A stretch of DNA of 64,000 nt from Actinomycetota bacterium (lineage in GTDB: Bacteria > Actinomycetota > Actinomycetes > S36-B12 > CAIYMF01): assembly GCA_026393115.1 (NCBI GenBank), contig JAPLAU010000027.1, forward strand, positions 1-64,000, in the 5' to 3' direction. This document shows, piece after piece, positions 16,732 to 24,363 of the stretch. The first letter of the stretch is position 1; each line of letters starts with the position of its first letter. The position numbers were made by a program, and so were the translations under genes. The notes under the pieces were generated by a model. It ran no database searches and had not been told where the DNA came from. It worked only from the letters and a program-made list of their open reading frames with translations.

Positions 16732-17532
16732 TCAGCCTGCTCCGCGAGGAGTCCAGCGGAAGACGCGTAGGGCAAGTACGAAGCCCACTACGGTCCAGAT
16801 CGCGAGCACCAGGGCGCACTTTCCCAGTTCCCACGTTCCGGTTGCTTCCAGCGCCTGTGCGGTGTCGGGGAGAAAGACTGACCTCATTGCTTGGGTGAGC
16901 CATTTGAGTGGAAACAGCGATGCAAACGTCTGCATCCATTGCGGCAACTGCGTGAAGATGAAGAACACTCCCGAGGTGAACTGCAAGATCAGCACCACGG
17001 GAGCAACGAGCGCCGAAGCGCCTTTGCCGTTGCGCGGAACGACTGAGTAGGCGATACCTAACAGCGTGCAGGAGATCAGACCGAGCACGCTGACCCACAC
17101 GAATGTGAACCACTGAGTGGTGGTGCTGGGCAAGTTGATGTGAAAGAAGAGCACTCCGACCAGTAGCAGCACAATGACCTGGGCAATGTACGCGACGAAG
17201 ACCATTCCGATTTTGCCGATGAAGTACGAGGCTTTCGGCATCGGAGTTCCCTGCAGACGCTTGAGCGTGCCGTCTTCGCGTTCCATCGGAATGGCGATGG
17301 CGAGGTTCTGAAATGAGGTGTAGAGCACACCCGACGCGATCATGCCGGCGAGAAAGTACTGCGCAAAGGTGACGCCGCTGGCACCCATGTCTTGGTTGGC
17401 AAACACGGATCCGAAGATCACGAGCAGCACCATGGGAAGGGCGAAGTTGAAGACTGCCGATTCGCGATCGCGGAAGAACTGGCGCAATTCAATGCCTACT
17501 CGTGAGCGGCCAAGGCGAAGGGTGCGGCTCAT
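16732..17532 (-). CDS. ABC-2 type transporter permease
   Basis: A 266-residue permease with six predicted transmembrane helices: FNFALPMVLLVIFGSVF, FAQYFLAGMIASGVLY, a helix near residues 110-130, two more in the middle, and a C-terminal helix. The cytoplasmic MEREDGTLKRLQGTPM loop is typical of ABC-2 exporters of the drug/polyketide type. The start overlaps the ATPase stop (ATGA). With the PadR repressor gene it forms a three-gene operon. It ends 47 bases before the CrtA-like start on the same strand, so read-through into the carotenoid module is possible. Confidence 0.88.
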   Translation of the reverse strand: MSRTLRLGRSRVGIELRQFFRDRESAVFNFALPMVLLVIFGSVFANQDMGASGVTFAQYFLAGMIASGVLYTSFQNLAIAIPMEREDGTLKRLQGTPMPKASYFIGKIGMVFVAYIAQVIVLLLVGVLFFHINLPSTTTQWFTFVWVSVLGLISCTLLGIAYSVVPRNGKGASALVAPVVLILQFTSGVFFIFTQLPQWMQTFASLFPLKWLTQAMRSVFLPDTAQALEATGTWELGKCALVLAIWTVVGFVLALRVFRWTPRGAG

Positions 17533-18395
17533 GACTGTGCCTCATTTCGCTCGTTGTCAGCGTGTTCGCCGAGGAGCGTGAGGTAAGTGTCTTCCAGTGT
17601 CGGTCTGCGCACCGTGAGGTCGGGTATCTCACCGGGGAATCGAGTGGCGAGTTCGTTAACCAGACGCGTGGGGGAGTCGGTGCGTTCGGACCTCTCGTCA
17701 CCGCCCTCAACCCAACTGACGATGGCTTGACCTGAATTACGACCGCCGAGCTTGCTCGGTGCATCGCACGCGATGATGCGACCTGAGGCGATCACCGCAA
17801 CGCGCTCGGCGAGATGCTCGGCCTCTTCCAAGTAGTGGGTGGTGAGCAAGATGGTGGTGCCTTCGGCTTTGAGCGCATCAATGAGTTCCCAGAATTCGCG
17901 TCGCGCCTCAGGGTCGAAGCCGGTGGTGGGCTCGTCGAGAAACAGCACATCGGGCCTTCCGATCACCCCAAGCGCCACATCGAGTCGTCGACGCTGACCG
18001 CCCGAGAGTTTGTCATTGCGATCGTGTGCCTTCTCGGTGAGGCCTACCGAGGCGATGACCTCATCAGGGTCGCGGGGTGAGGGGTAGTAGCGCGCGAAAT
18101 GTCGAACGGCCTCGCGCACGGTGAGGTCACCGAGGTCGCGCGAGGTTTGCAGCACAATGCCCAAGCGGGCGCGCCAGACCAGATCGCCGTGCTGGGGATC
18201 GACGCCGAGCACTCGCGCTTCACCTGAGTCGGCGTGTCGGTATCCCTCAAGGATTTCCGTCGCCGTTGTCTTTCCCGCACCGTTAGGGCCGAGGAGGGCA
18301 ACGCACTCGCCATCAGCCACCTCGAAACTGATTCCATCGAGCGCCTGATGGTCGCCGTAGCGCTTAGTGAGATTGACAACGCTGATGGCGCTCAT
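17529..18395 (-). CDS. ABC transporter ATP-binding protein
   Basis: A 288-residue ATPase of the DrrA/CcmA-like ABC-2 exporter group. Walker A is GPNGAGKTT (about residues 38-46), the signature is LSGGQRRRLD, Walker B is VLFLDEPTTGFDP, and the switch His lies in TTHYLEEAE. The C-terminal extension of about 70 residues is usual for this group. ATG 18395 overlaps the PadR stop; GGGA about six bases upstream serves as ribosome-binding site. The substrate is unknown. Confidence 0.92.
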   Translation of the reverse strand: MSAISVVNLTKRYGDHQALDGISFEVADGECVALLGPNGAGKTTATEILEGYRHADSGEARVLGVDPQHGDLVWRARLGIVLQTSRDLGDLTVREAVRHFARYYPSPRDPDEVIASVGLTEKAHDRNDKLSGGQRRRLDVALGVIGRPDVLFLDEPTTGFDPEARREFWELIDALKAEGTTILLTTHYLEEAEHLAERVAVIASGRIIACDAPSKLGGRNSGQAIVSWVEGGDERSERTDSPTRLVNELATRFPGEIPDLTVRRPTLEDTYLTLLGEHADNERNEAQS

Positions 18396-18949
18396 GGTGA
18401 ATCCCTTCCGGAGGAAAGCTGTGGGGCGAGGAGCGTGGTGCGAGTTTCGTTGACCCAATCGAGTTGTGCCCGTGCGGCATGTTCGCCGGCGCTGACGGTC
18501 GCGAGCCAGTAGCGACCATGTGCTGCATTGTGCGTTCCGTTGGCAATCTGTTCGCGAGCAGCGGCAAGGGTCGCCAGTTGCTCACGTGCCTGTCGTTCCG
18601 TGCGATCGAGAATCGCCACGAGATCATCTTCATCTAAGGAGGCACCGAAGAACACCCTCAGCAATGTGGCGTTGCGCGGTTGTTGACGCTCGGGCTCGTC
18701 GCGTAAGCGGCGAGCGAGTTCGCGTCGACCCGCCGCCGTGATGCGATAGGTCGAGGAGCGATCGGCGCTGGTTGACCTGACGAATCCGAGTTGCTGGAGG
18801 TTGGCAAGACATGGATAAATCTGTCCAAAGCTTTCATGCCAGAAATGGCCGAGGACCTCGGTGATTGCCTGACGAAGTTCGTACCCGGTCATGGGTTCAA
18901 TAGACAGGGCGCCGAGTACCGCGAGGTCTGTTTGAGATTGGCGGGCCAT
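18392..18949 (-). CDS. PadR-family transcriptional regulator
   Basis: A 185-residue winged-helix repressor. The N-terminal PadR domain begins QTDLAVLGALSIEPMTGYEL and continues through GQIYPCLANLQQLGFV and the wing TYRITAAGRREL. The C-terminal coiled-coil dimerisation domain (about 90-180) places it in the longer PadR subfamily. PadR proteins usually repress their own operon, often one encoding an exporter, and release DNA on binding a toxic ligand. The first gene of the exporter operon and a perfect 17-bp palindrome just upstream fit that scheme. Confidence 0.9.
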   Translation of the reverse strand: MARQSQTDLAVLGALSIEPMTGYELRQAITEVLGHFWHESFGQIYPCLANLQQLGFVRSTSADRSSTYRITAAGRRELARRLRDEPERQQPRNATLLRVFFGASLDEDDLVAILDRTERQAREQLATLAAAREQIANGTHNAAHGRYWLATVSAGEHAARAQLDWVNETRTTLLAPQLSSGRDSP

Positions 18950-18958
18950 GACCGCTAC

Positions 18959-18975
18959 TATATCTAGTAGATATA
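18959..18975. promoter_or_regulatory. Perfect 17-bp palindrome, candidate PadR operator
   Basis: TATATCTA-G-TAGATATA: two perfect 8-base arms around a single G, starting ten bases upstream of the PadR start codon and 42 bases upstream of the divergent PPOX gene. The AT-rich block stands out strongly from the GC-rich surroundings. Position and symmetry indicate an autoregulatory operator that may also control the divergent gene. Confidence 0.7.
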
Positions 18976-19016
18976 CATCCGTCGAGATTGTCACTCGACT
19001 AGACCAAAGGATTGAT

Positions 19017-19418
19017 ATGACTACCAGCCTCGAATCCCTCGCAACGGGCAAGTATCTGTCGCTCACGACGTTCAAGCGCGACGGCAGTGCGGTGGCCACT
19101 CCCGTCTGGTTCGTACGCGAGGGCGATGCACTCCGAGTGGTCACCGACGTCGACGCAGGCAAGGCAAAGCGCATTCGCAACAGCGGCTCGGTCCTCGTGG
19201 CGCCCTGCGACATGCGCGGCAACATTCAAGGCGACCAAGTTCCAGCAACGGCTGAGTTGCAGGACGCCGATGCCACGGTCGAAACGGCAGCGGCCATTCG
19301 GGCGCGCTACGGAGTAGTGGCGTGGTTCATGATGCGGCGGGCACAACGCAAGGTGAAGAAGACCGGCGTACCAACCCAAGTTGGCATCGTGATCAGGCTG
19401 AGCCAAACGGGCGACTGA
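19017..19418 (+). CDS. PPOX-class F420-dependent oxidoreductase family protein
   Basis: A 133-residue split-barrel flavin/F420-binding protein. The pattern GKYLSLTTFKRDGSAVATPVWFV followed by DVDAGKAKRIRNSGSVLVAPCD is the standard actinobacterial group of PPOX proteins. ATG 19017 follows AAAGG by five bases. It diverges from the PadR operon across 67 bases that contain the palindrome, so it may be co-regulated by PadR. The substrate is unknown; family members reduce biliverdin-like or quinone-like compounds, or bind F420 without a known reaction. Confidence 0.82.
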   Translation: MTTSLESLATGKYLSLTTFKRDGSAVATPVWFVREGDALRVVTDVDAGKAKRIRNSGSVLVAPCDMRGNIQGDQVPATAELQDADATVETAAAIRARYGVVAWFMMRRAQRKVKKTGVPTQVGIVIRLSQTGD

Positions 19419-19419
19419 C

Positions 19420-19710
19420 ATGGAACGAGTGGCGGCGCGCTGCGCAGTTGCACTCCTTGGGCTAGTCGCGCTATTCCAGATCGCACTGGTTGCAGGGGCG
19501 CCTTGGGGTGCATTCACCCAAGGTGGTCAGACGTCCGGAACTCTTCCGCTCGCTGGGCGCCTGTTGGCGATTGTCGCCAACACCGCGAGTCAGTCGGCGT
19601 CGGAGCGAATGCTGTGGGCGCCGTTTTCGTTAGTGCTCGCGATTGTTATCGGGTTTGTGATGTGGCGCACGCGGCGCGGCGAAGTCGTTCACGCGAGTAA
19701 CGTGGACTGA
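19420..19710 (+). CDS. Small two-helix membrane protein, unknown function
   Basis: A 96-residue protein with one hydrophobic helix near residues 8-28 and a second near 68-82, ending in a positively charged tail (MWRTRRGE). It starts one base after the PPOX stop, so the two are co-transcribed. No family is recognised. Codon use resembles the neighbours, which supports it being a real gene. Confidence 0.6.
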   Translation: MERVAARCAVALLGLVALFQIALVAGAPWGAFTQGGQTSGTLPLAGRLLAIVANTASQSASERMLWAPFSLVLAIVIGFVMWRTRRGEVVHASNVD

Positions 19711-19735
19711 ATCACTGCGATCGATTTGGAGCACT

Positions 19736-19754
19736 ACTGCAAGTGACTTGCAGT
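19736..19754. promoter_or_regulatory. Perfect 19-bp inverted repeat upstream of peroxiredoxin
   Basis: ACTGCAAGT-G-ACTTGCAGT: two perfect 9-base arms with a single central base. The one-base centre favours a protein-binding operator over an RNA hairpin. It lies 130 bases before the peroxiredoxin start and 26 bases after the stop of the small membrane protein. Confidence 0.55.
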
Positions 19755-19768
19755 CGCTGAAGAGTCGC

Positions 19769-19847
19769 AAATCCGTTGCACCCCAATGGATTTCGCCATT
19801 TGCGCTCCGGTAGGGTGAAGCCACCGAAGGAAAGCATCGCGCTTTCC
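19769..19847 (+). promoter_or_regulatory. Peroxiredoxin leader with nested and alternative hairpins
   Basis: A 10-bp stem (19769-19778 with 19784-19793, one G-T pair) competes for the same bases with an outer stem formed by CGCAAAT and ATTTGCG a few bases outside it. A further 7-bp stem, GGAAAGC with GCTTTCC, sits at 19829-19847. Mutually exclusive stems are a hallmark of RNA-level control but can occur by chance, so this is a candidate only. Confidence 0.35.
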
Positions 19848-19883
19848 AGATTCCCTGCTGCAGCACCCAACGAGGAGATGATC

Positions 19884-20516
19884 GTGGCGATTCGCCTGGG
19901 CGACGAGGCCCCCAACTTCACTGCCGAGACCACCGAAGGTCCCATCGATTTCCACGAATGGAAGTCGGGCGCGTGGGCCGTGTTCTTTAGTCACCCTGCC
20001 GACTTCACGCCCGTGTGCACCACAGAACTTGGACGTACTGCTGCTCTGCAGTCGGAGTTCGTCAAGCGCAATGTCAAGACGATCGCGATATCAGTAGACC
20101 CGCTTGAGTCACACAAGAACTGGGCCGGTGACATTGGCGACGTCGGCGGCACCGACTTGAACTTTCCGATCATCGCTGATGAGAGCCGCGTGGTGTCGAA
20201 CCTCTACGACATGCTGCATCCGGGTCAGGGCGACACCTCAACGGTTCGTTCGGTGTTCATCATCGATCCTGCCAACAAGGTGCGCCTGACTCTCACGTAC
20301 CCCAAGTCGGTGGGTCGCAACTTCGACGAGATTCTGCGCGTTATCGACGCGCTGCAGCTCACAGACGCGGCTCCAGTGTCCACTCCTGTCGACTGGGTCC
20401 CCGGTGGCCGGGTCATCGTGTCGCCCGCGCTGTCGACGGCCGATGCCATTGCCAAGTTCGGTGAGGTCGAGGAAGTCAAGCCGTACTTACGCTGGACTCC
20501 TGCGCCCACCGTCTGA
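19884..20516 (+). CDS. 1-Cys peroxiredoxin (Prx6 family)
   Basis: A 210-residue thiol peroxidase that reduces hydrogen peroxide and organic peroxides. The peroxidatic motif PADFTPVC gives Cys45, and no other Cys occurs, which fits the 1-Cys Prx6 type with its long C-terminal domain (VDWVPGGRVIVSP, KFGEVEEVKPYLRWTPAP). GAGGAG at 19872-19877 is six bases before GTG 19884, whereas it would directly abut the in-frame ATG at 19878, so GTG 19884 is the better start and matches the usual MAIRLGD N-terminus. A strong terminator follows. Confidence 0.93.
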   Translation: MAIRLGDEAPNFTAETTEGPIDFHEWKSGAWAVFFSHPADFTPVCTTELGRTAALQSEFVKRNVKTIAISVDPLESHKNWAGDIGDVGGTDLNFPIIADESRVVSNLYDMLHPGQGDTSTVRSVFIIDPANKVRLTLTYPKSVGRNFDEILRVIDALQLTDAAPVSTPVDWVPGGRVIVSPALSTADAIAKFGEVEEVKPYLRWTPAPTV

Positions 20517-20543
20517 GAAACCATTCGCCAGACTGCGCGCAAG

Positions 20544-20584
20544 AGAGCAGCCAGCACCCCGACGCTCGGGGTGCTGGCTGCTCT
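20544..20584 (+). terminator. Strong intrinsic terminator after peroxiredoxin
   Basis: Two perfectly complementary 19-base arms (20544-20562 and 20566-20584) around the loop CGC, beginning 28 bases after the stop and followed by the T-rich TCTTCTTTG. It would also end transcripts coming from the opposite strand gene at 20677-21183. Confidence 0.85.
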
Positions 20585-20640
20585 TCTTTGCCGGTGAAGA
20601 GTGTGCGGTGGTCGACCTATCCGCATCAGGGAAGCCGCAC

Positions 20641-20679
20641 CCGCCGGAGTGGTCCGGATGTTTCGCGAGAGGCACGTCA
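20641..20679. repeat. 39-bp direct repeat, left copy
   Basis: Matches 21241-21279 at 36 of 39 positions, with a 25-base identical block at 20648-20672. It overlaps the stop codon of the gene at 20677-21183. The exact spacing between copies is 600 bases. Confidence 0.9.
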
Positions 20680-21183
20680 GCTGCAGGCGGTGCCGTGCGC
20701 CGACTCGTAGGCGACCCCGGCAGTGGTCCAGCTCACCCAGTAGTTGAAGTTGTCCCGGTACGTCGCCTGCTTGGTGATCGCGACGGAGTTCGCGGCGCCC
20801 AGGCTGGTCGTGGTGGTCGTGAGCCTGTCGGGATCGCTGATGGGGAGATTGGCTGTCCCCCATCGGAGGTTGAGCGTGAGCACGACACCGTTGAGGGCTG
20901 CATTCGGAGTCACCGTGAGGTTCACGGGATCGTACGGGAAGTACATCGGAGGTGGCTGTCCCTGGACCGGCCTCTCGACGAAGGCGCAGGTGACGGTCGC
21001 ATTTGTCGACGACAGCGCGCCAGACCTCGCGCCGGTGGTCTTGACCCCCACCAGGACGGCGCCGGCGACGAGCACGAGGGCAAGCGCGCCGACGATGGCC
21101 AAGCGTCGCGTGCGGCGGGTCGATCGGTTGGCGGTGGCGGGCTCGTCGGTTCCCATGCCGCGGTCATCGGGACTGTCAGTCAC
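20677..21183 (-). CDS. Membrane-anchored extracytoplasmic protein, unknown function
   Basis: A 168-residue protein with a basic cytoplasmic N-terminus (RSTRRTRR near residue 20), one transmembrane helix (about 29-47), and an extracellular domain of about 115 residues rich in beta-prone Thr and Val with two Cys (near 66 and 167) that could form a disulfide. It resembles the many single-pass Actinobacteria proteins of the DUF4307 kind, but I cannot confirm a family. The gene is bracketed by 39-bp direct repeats and by strong neighbours on the other strand, suggesting a unit that was inserted or duplicated. Confidence 0.65.
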   Translation of the reverse strand: MTDSPDDRGMGTDEPATANRSTRRTRRLAIVGALALVLVAGAVLVGVKTTGARSGALSSTNATVTCAFVERPVQGQPPPMYFPYDPVNLTVTPNAALNGVVLTLNLRWGTANLPISDPDRLTTTTTSLGAANSVAITKQATYRDNFNYWVSWTTAGVAYESAHGTACS

Positions 21184-21240
21184 GGGTGACTCCTCGTGGG
21201 TTCGGGGGCGGTGGTGTCACTGGAACGTATCGGGCGGTGC

Positions 21241-21279
21241 CCGCCGTAGTGGTCCGGATGTTTCGCGAGAGGTACATCA
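21241..21279. repeat. 39-bp direct repeat, right copy
   Basis: Right partner of 20641-20679, with mismatches at three positions (equivalents of 20647, 20673, 20676). It lies 57 bases upstream of the start of the membrane-anchored protein and ends 16 bases before the ATG of the alcohol dehydrogenase. Confidence 0.9.
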
Positions 21280-21295
21280 CCGGTAGAAAGGAGTA

Positions 21296-22339
21296 ATGAG
21301 AGCGGTCAGTTATCTGGGCTATCAGACACTCCCGACCATCGGCGAGGTCGCCGAACCCGACTGCCCGCGCGACGGCGTGGTGCTGCAGGTGCGTGCCACG
21401 GGCGTCTGCCGTAGCGACTGGCATGCGTGGCAAGGACACGATGAGGTGCCGAGTTTCCCCCACGTTCCTGGCCACGAATATGCCGGAGTGATCGTTGAGG
21501 TGGGTGCCGATGTCTCGAGTTGGAAGGTCGGCGACCGTGTCGTCGTTCCCTTTGCATTGGGATGCGGAGCCTGCCCCACATGTCTCGACGGCGCTCATCA
21601 TGTGTGTCCCGACAATCTTCAACCAGGGTTCACGTCGTGGGGCTCGTTCGCCGACCGTGTGGCGGTACCGCGAGCGCAGATCAATCTCGTCTCCTTGCCC
21701 GATGCTGTGGATTTCGTCTCTGCCGCGTCGATTGGATGTCGCTTTGCCACCTCGTATCACGCGGTGGCGGAGCGAGCACGAATTCGCGAGGGTGAATGGT
21801 TGGCAGTTCACGGTTGCGGTGGCATCGGACTTTCAGCACTGATGGTCGGAGTAGCGATGGGTGCCCGGGTCATTGCCGTTGACGTGTCGGAGAATGCGCT
21901 GAAGGCCGCACGCGAACTGGGAGCCGAAGTCGTGGTTCAAGGGCCCGACGATGTAGCGGCTCGAATCAGTGAGATCACCGGTGGGGGCGCCCACGTGTCG
22001 ATGGATGCTCTGGGAGCAGTGTCGACGATGCGCGCCTCGATCGAGTGTTTGCGACCACGTGGTCGACACTTGCAGGTGGGACTGATGCTGGGTGACGCCG
22101 CAGACACCGCAGTTCCCATGGGTCGCGTACTCGCCTACGAACTGGCGTTACTCGGAAGCCACGGAATGCCCGCCGGTGACTACGGATCGATGCTCGATCT
22201 GGTGGCATCCGGTCAACTGCGGCCTGACCGCTTGGTGGGAAAGGTGATTGCATTGTCAGAGGCGGGCGAGGCGCTCGCGGCAATGAGCCAGCCACCGACA
22301 GGATCAGGTATGACCGTCGTTGACTTGGAACTGCGATGA
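21296..22339 (+). CDS. Zinc-dependent alcohol dehydrogenase family protein
   Basis: A 347-residue MDR-type dehydrogenase. Catalytic zinc ligands Cys38 (GVCRSDWH) and His60/Glu61 (PGHEYAG) and structural zinc ligands Cys90, Cys93, Cys96 and Cys104 are all present. The NAD(P) Rossmann motif is VHGCGGIGLSALM near residue 170. It should oxidise an alcohol or reduce an aldehyde; the substrate is unknown. AAAGGAG precedes the ATG by four bases. The stop overlaps the start of the molybdopterin oxidoreductase (ATGA), followed by a hydratase-like gene, so the three probably work in one catabolic route. Confidence 0.9.
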   Translation: MRAVSYLGYQTLPTIGEVAEPDCPRDGVVLQVRATGVCRSDWHAWQGHDEVPSFPHVPGHEYAGVIVEVGADVSSWKVGDRVVVPFALGCGACPTCLDGAHHVCPDNLQPGFTSWGSFADRVAVPRAQINLVSLPDAVDFVSAASIGCRFATSYHAVAERARIREGEWLAVHGCGGIGLSALMVGVAMGARVIAVDVSENALKAARELGAEVVVQGPDDVAARISEITGGGAHVSMDALGAVSTMRASIECLRPRGRHLQVGLMLGDAADTAVPMGRVLAYELALLGSHGMPAGDYGSMLDLVASGQLRPDRLVGKVIALSEAGEALAAMSQPPTGSGMTVVDLELR

Positions 22340-24363
22340 CCGAACTCACTGTTCTTGGTGCGTGTCATCACGACTGCCCCGACACATGTGCCTGGGAAGT
22401 TACGGTTGTCGATGGAGTGGCCACCGGCCTACGAGGAAGCGCCGACCATCCGTTTACACACGGAACCCTGTGTCCCAAGGTCAATCGGTTTCTCGATCGC
22501 GTCTATCACCCGGATCGGCTGCTCACCCCCCTTCGTCGGGTGGGAGCGAAGGGCAGTGGCGAATTCGAACCGATCACGTGGGGTGAGGCGATCGGCGAGA
22601 TCGCCGCTCGCATGCGCCCACTGATCGATGCGGGGCGCGCAGAGTCGATTCTGCAATTTGAATTTGCCGGCACCCAGGGTGAAATTCAAATGGGCGTGAT
22701 GATTGACCGATTGTTTGACGCCATTGGTGCCAGCGACATTAAGCGTGAACTGTGCGGGGTGACTGCCAGTAGGGGTGCGGCCGAAGTACTCGGAATGCCT
22801 TTCGGTGTCGAGCCGGAGTCACTTCGTCATGCGCGCACCGTTGTTCTGTGGGGCACCAATACGCGCATCACGAACCGCCATCTGTGGCCATTCATTGAGC
22901 AGGCTCGCGCCGATGGCGCATTGGTGATCGTCATCGACCCGATCAGAACTGACACTGCTCGCGAAGCAGACGTTTTCGTGCAACTCAAGCCCGGTTCCGA
23001 TGTTGCTCTGGTACTTGCCATTGTTCATGTGCTCGATCGTGAAGATCTCATCGATCAGTCATGGATCACCGACCACACCACCGGTTGGAACGACCTTCGT
23101 GCGGCGGCGGCTCAGTGGACTCCAGCGAGGGCAGCGCAGGCAACCGGTATCGACGCCGAGCGCATCGAATGGTTGGCCCATCGGCTCGCAACCGAGCAGC
23201 CCACAGGCATTCGGGCGTTGATCGGCGCTGAACACCGCGAAAACGGTCAAGAAATCCTGCGCTCGGTCGCGATGTTGTCGGCCGTACTCGGTTCGTGGCG
23301 TGAGGTGGGGGGTGGTTTCGCTCGATCGGTTGGAATCTGGCACGAGAGTGCTCTCGCCTCACAGGCGAGACCCGCACGTCGCACTTTCAACATGGCTCGA
23401 CTCGGAGAAGTGCTCAACGATCCGAACGTTGACCCTGGCATTGAGATGCTGTTGGTTCACAATTCCAATCCGGCGAACATTCTTCCTGATCAGAACCGCG
23501 TCGTCGCCGGTCTCGAGCGCGATGACTTGTTCACGGTGGTCATTGAGCAGTTCATGACCGACACGGCACGGTATGCCGACATTGTGCTGCCCGCTACCAC
23601 GCAGATTGAGCATCTCGACCTTTCGCCTGCATGGGGTCACTTCTACCTCGCACTGAACCAACCAGCGATAGAGCCTCGCGGTGAGGCGTTGCCCAATACC
23701 GAAATCGCCCGACGCTTGGCCACGGCGCTCGAACTCGATGATCCGCGACTTCACGAAAGTGATGAGGAGCTGGTGCGCGACCTTCTTGATTCCGGTCATC
23801 CATTCCTCGATGGCATCACCTATGAGCGATTGGCGGCCGAAGGATGGGCGCGCTTGGCGGTTCCTGAGGGTGCGCGGCCCCACATTGATCCGCTTCCGGG
23901 CATTCCGACCGATCCGATGCGATTGGGTGCGCTCGAACATCGGCCCGGTCGCGAGACGACGGACGGTGACTTGCAACTTGTGCAGCGCTTCCCGCTGGCA
24001 CTGATGTCGCGCAAACAGCATCCCAAGTTCCTCAACGCCAACTACGGCGGATTCACAGCGCATCTACCCTCGTCTGGTCAGCCGCTGTTGCAGATTCATC
24101 GCGACGATGCCGTCGCGCGTGGCATTGCCGAAGGTGATCGGGCGCGTGTCTTCAATGACCGTGGCTCGCTTACTCTCACCGTTGAGATCAGCGACGTGGT
24201 GCAGCCCGGGCTTGTGGCCATGCCTTTCGGTTGGTGGCACCGCAGTACTCCAGAAGGGCGTGCGGTGAATGCCCTCACGAACGCTACGGTCGCCGCTGAC
24301 GATCGCGGCTCCGCCTATTTCCACGACACCTTGGTGCAGGTAGAGAAAGTAGTGACGAACTAA
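22336..24363 (+). CDS. Molybdopterin-dependent oxidoreductase (DMSO reductase family) with [4Fe-4S] domain
   Basis: A 675-residue enzyme. The N-terminal iron-sulfur motif is Cys10-x3-Cys14-x3-Cys18-x27-Cys46 (CHHDCPDTC ... LCPK). Bis-MGD domains follow, with LWGTNTRITNRHLWPF, LLVHNSNPANILPDQ and RYADIVLPATTQIEH. The C-terminal dinucleotide-binding domain contains HPKFLNANYGG and GDRARVFNDRGS. No twin-arginine signal peptide is present, so it is cytoplasmic. The usual protein ligand to molybdenum is not obvious in the ELCGVTASRG segment. Family members act on formate, aldehydes, thiosulfate or other compounds; here the neighbours suggest an organic substrate. Confidence 0.88.
   Translation: MTELTVLGACHHDCPDTCAWEVTVVDGVATGLRGSADHPFTHGTLCPKVNRFLDRVYHPDRLLTPLRRVGAKGSGEFEPITWGEAIGEIAARMRPLIDAGRAESILQFEFAGTQGEIQMGVMIDRLFDAIGASDIKRELCGVTASRGAAEVLGMPFGVEPESLRHARTVVLWGTNTRITNRHLWPFIEQARADGALVIVIDPIRTDTAREADVFVQLKPGSDVALVLAIVHVLDREDLIDQSWITDHTTGWNDLRAAAAQWTPARAAQATGIDAERIEWLAHRLATEQPTGIRALIGAEHRENGQEILRSVAMLSAVLGSWREVGGGFARSVGIWHESALASQARPARRTFNMARLGEVLNDPNVDPGIEMLLVHNSNPANILPDQNRVVAGLERDDLFTVVIEQFMTDTARYADIVLPATTQIEHLDLSPAWGHFYLALNQPAIEPRGEALPNTEIARRLATALELDDPRLHESDEELVRDLLDSGHPFLDGITYERLAAEGWARLAVPEGARPHIDPLPGIPTDPMRLGALEHRPGRETTDGDLQLVQRFPLALMSRKQHPKFLNANYGGFTAHLPSSGQPLLQIHRDDAVARGIAEGDRARVFNDRGSLTLTVEISDVVQPGLVAMPFGWWHRSTPEGRAVNALTNATVAADDRGSAYFHDTLVQVEKVVTN

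Noticed and set aside
16685-17113. Upstream extension of the CrtA-like frame
   Set aside because: It overlaps the ABC permease in another frame and has no similarity to the family; homology begins at about 16684.
18403-18418. Third copy of the CTTTCC-GGAAAG palindrome
   Set aside because: The centre is three bases instead of four, the AATGG core is missing, and it forms the ribosome-binding region of the ABC ATPase gene.
20225-20863. Minus-strand open frame covering the end of the peroxiredoxin gene and the left 39-bp repeat
   Set aside because: It is antisense to the peroxiredoxin and overlaps the terminator; its similarity to a frame at 21176-21811 comes only from the shared repeat.
20641-21279. 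Integron-type attC interpretation of the 39-bp repeats
   Set aside because: No integrase is present and the repeats lack the paired GTTRRRY/RYYYAAC simple sites; a generic cassette or recombination origin is kept as a hypothesis only.
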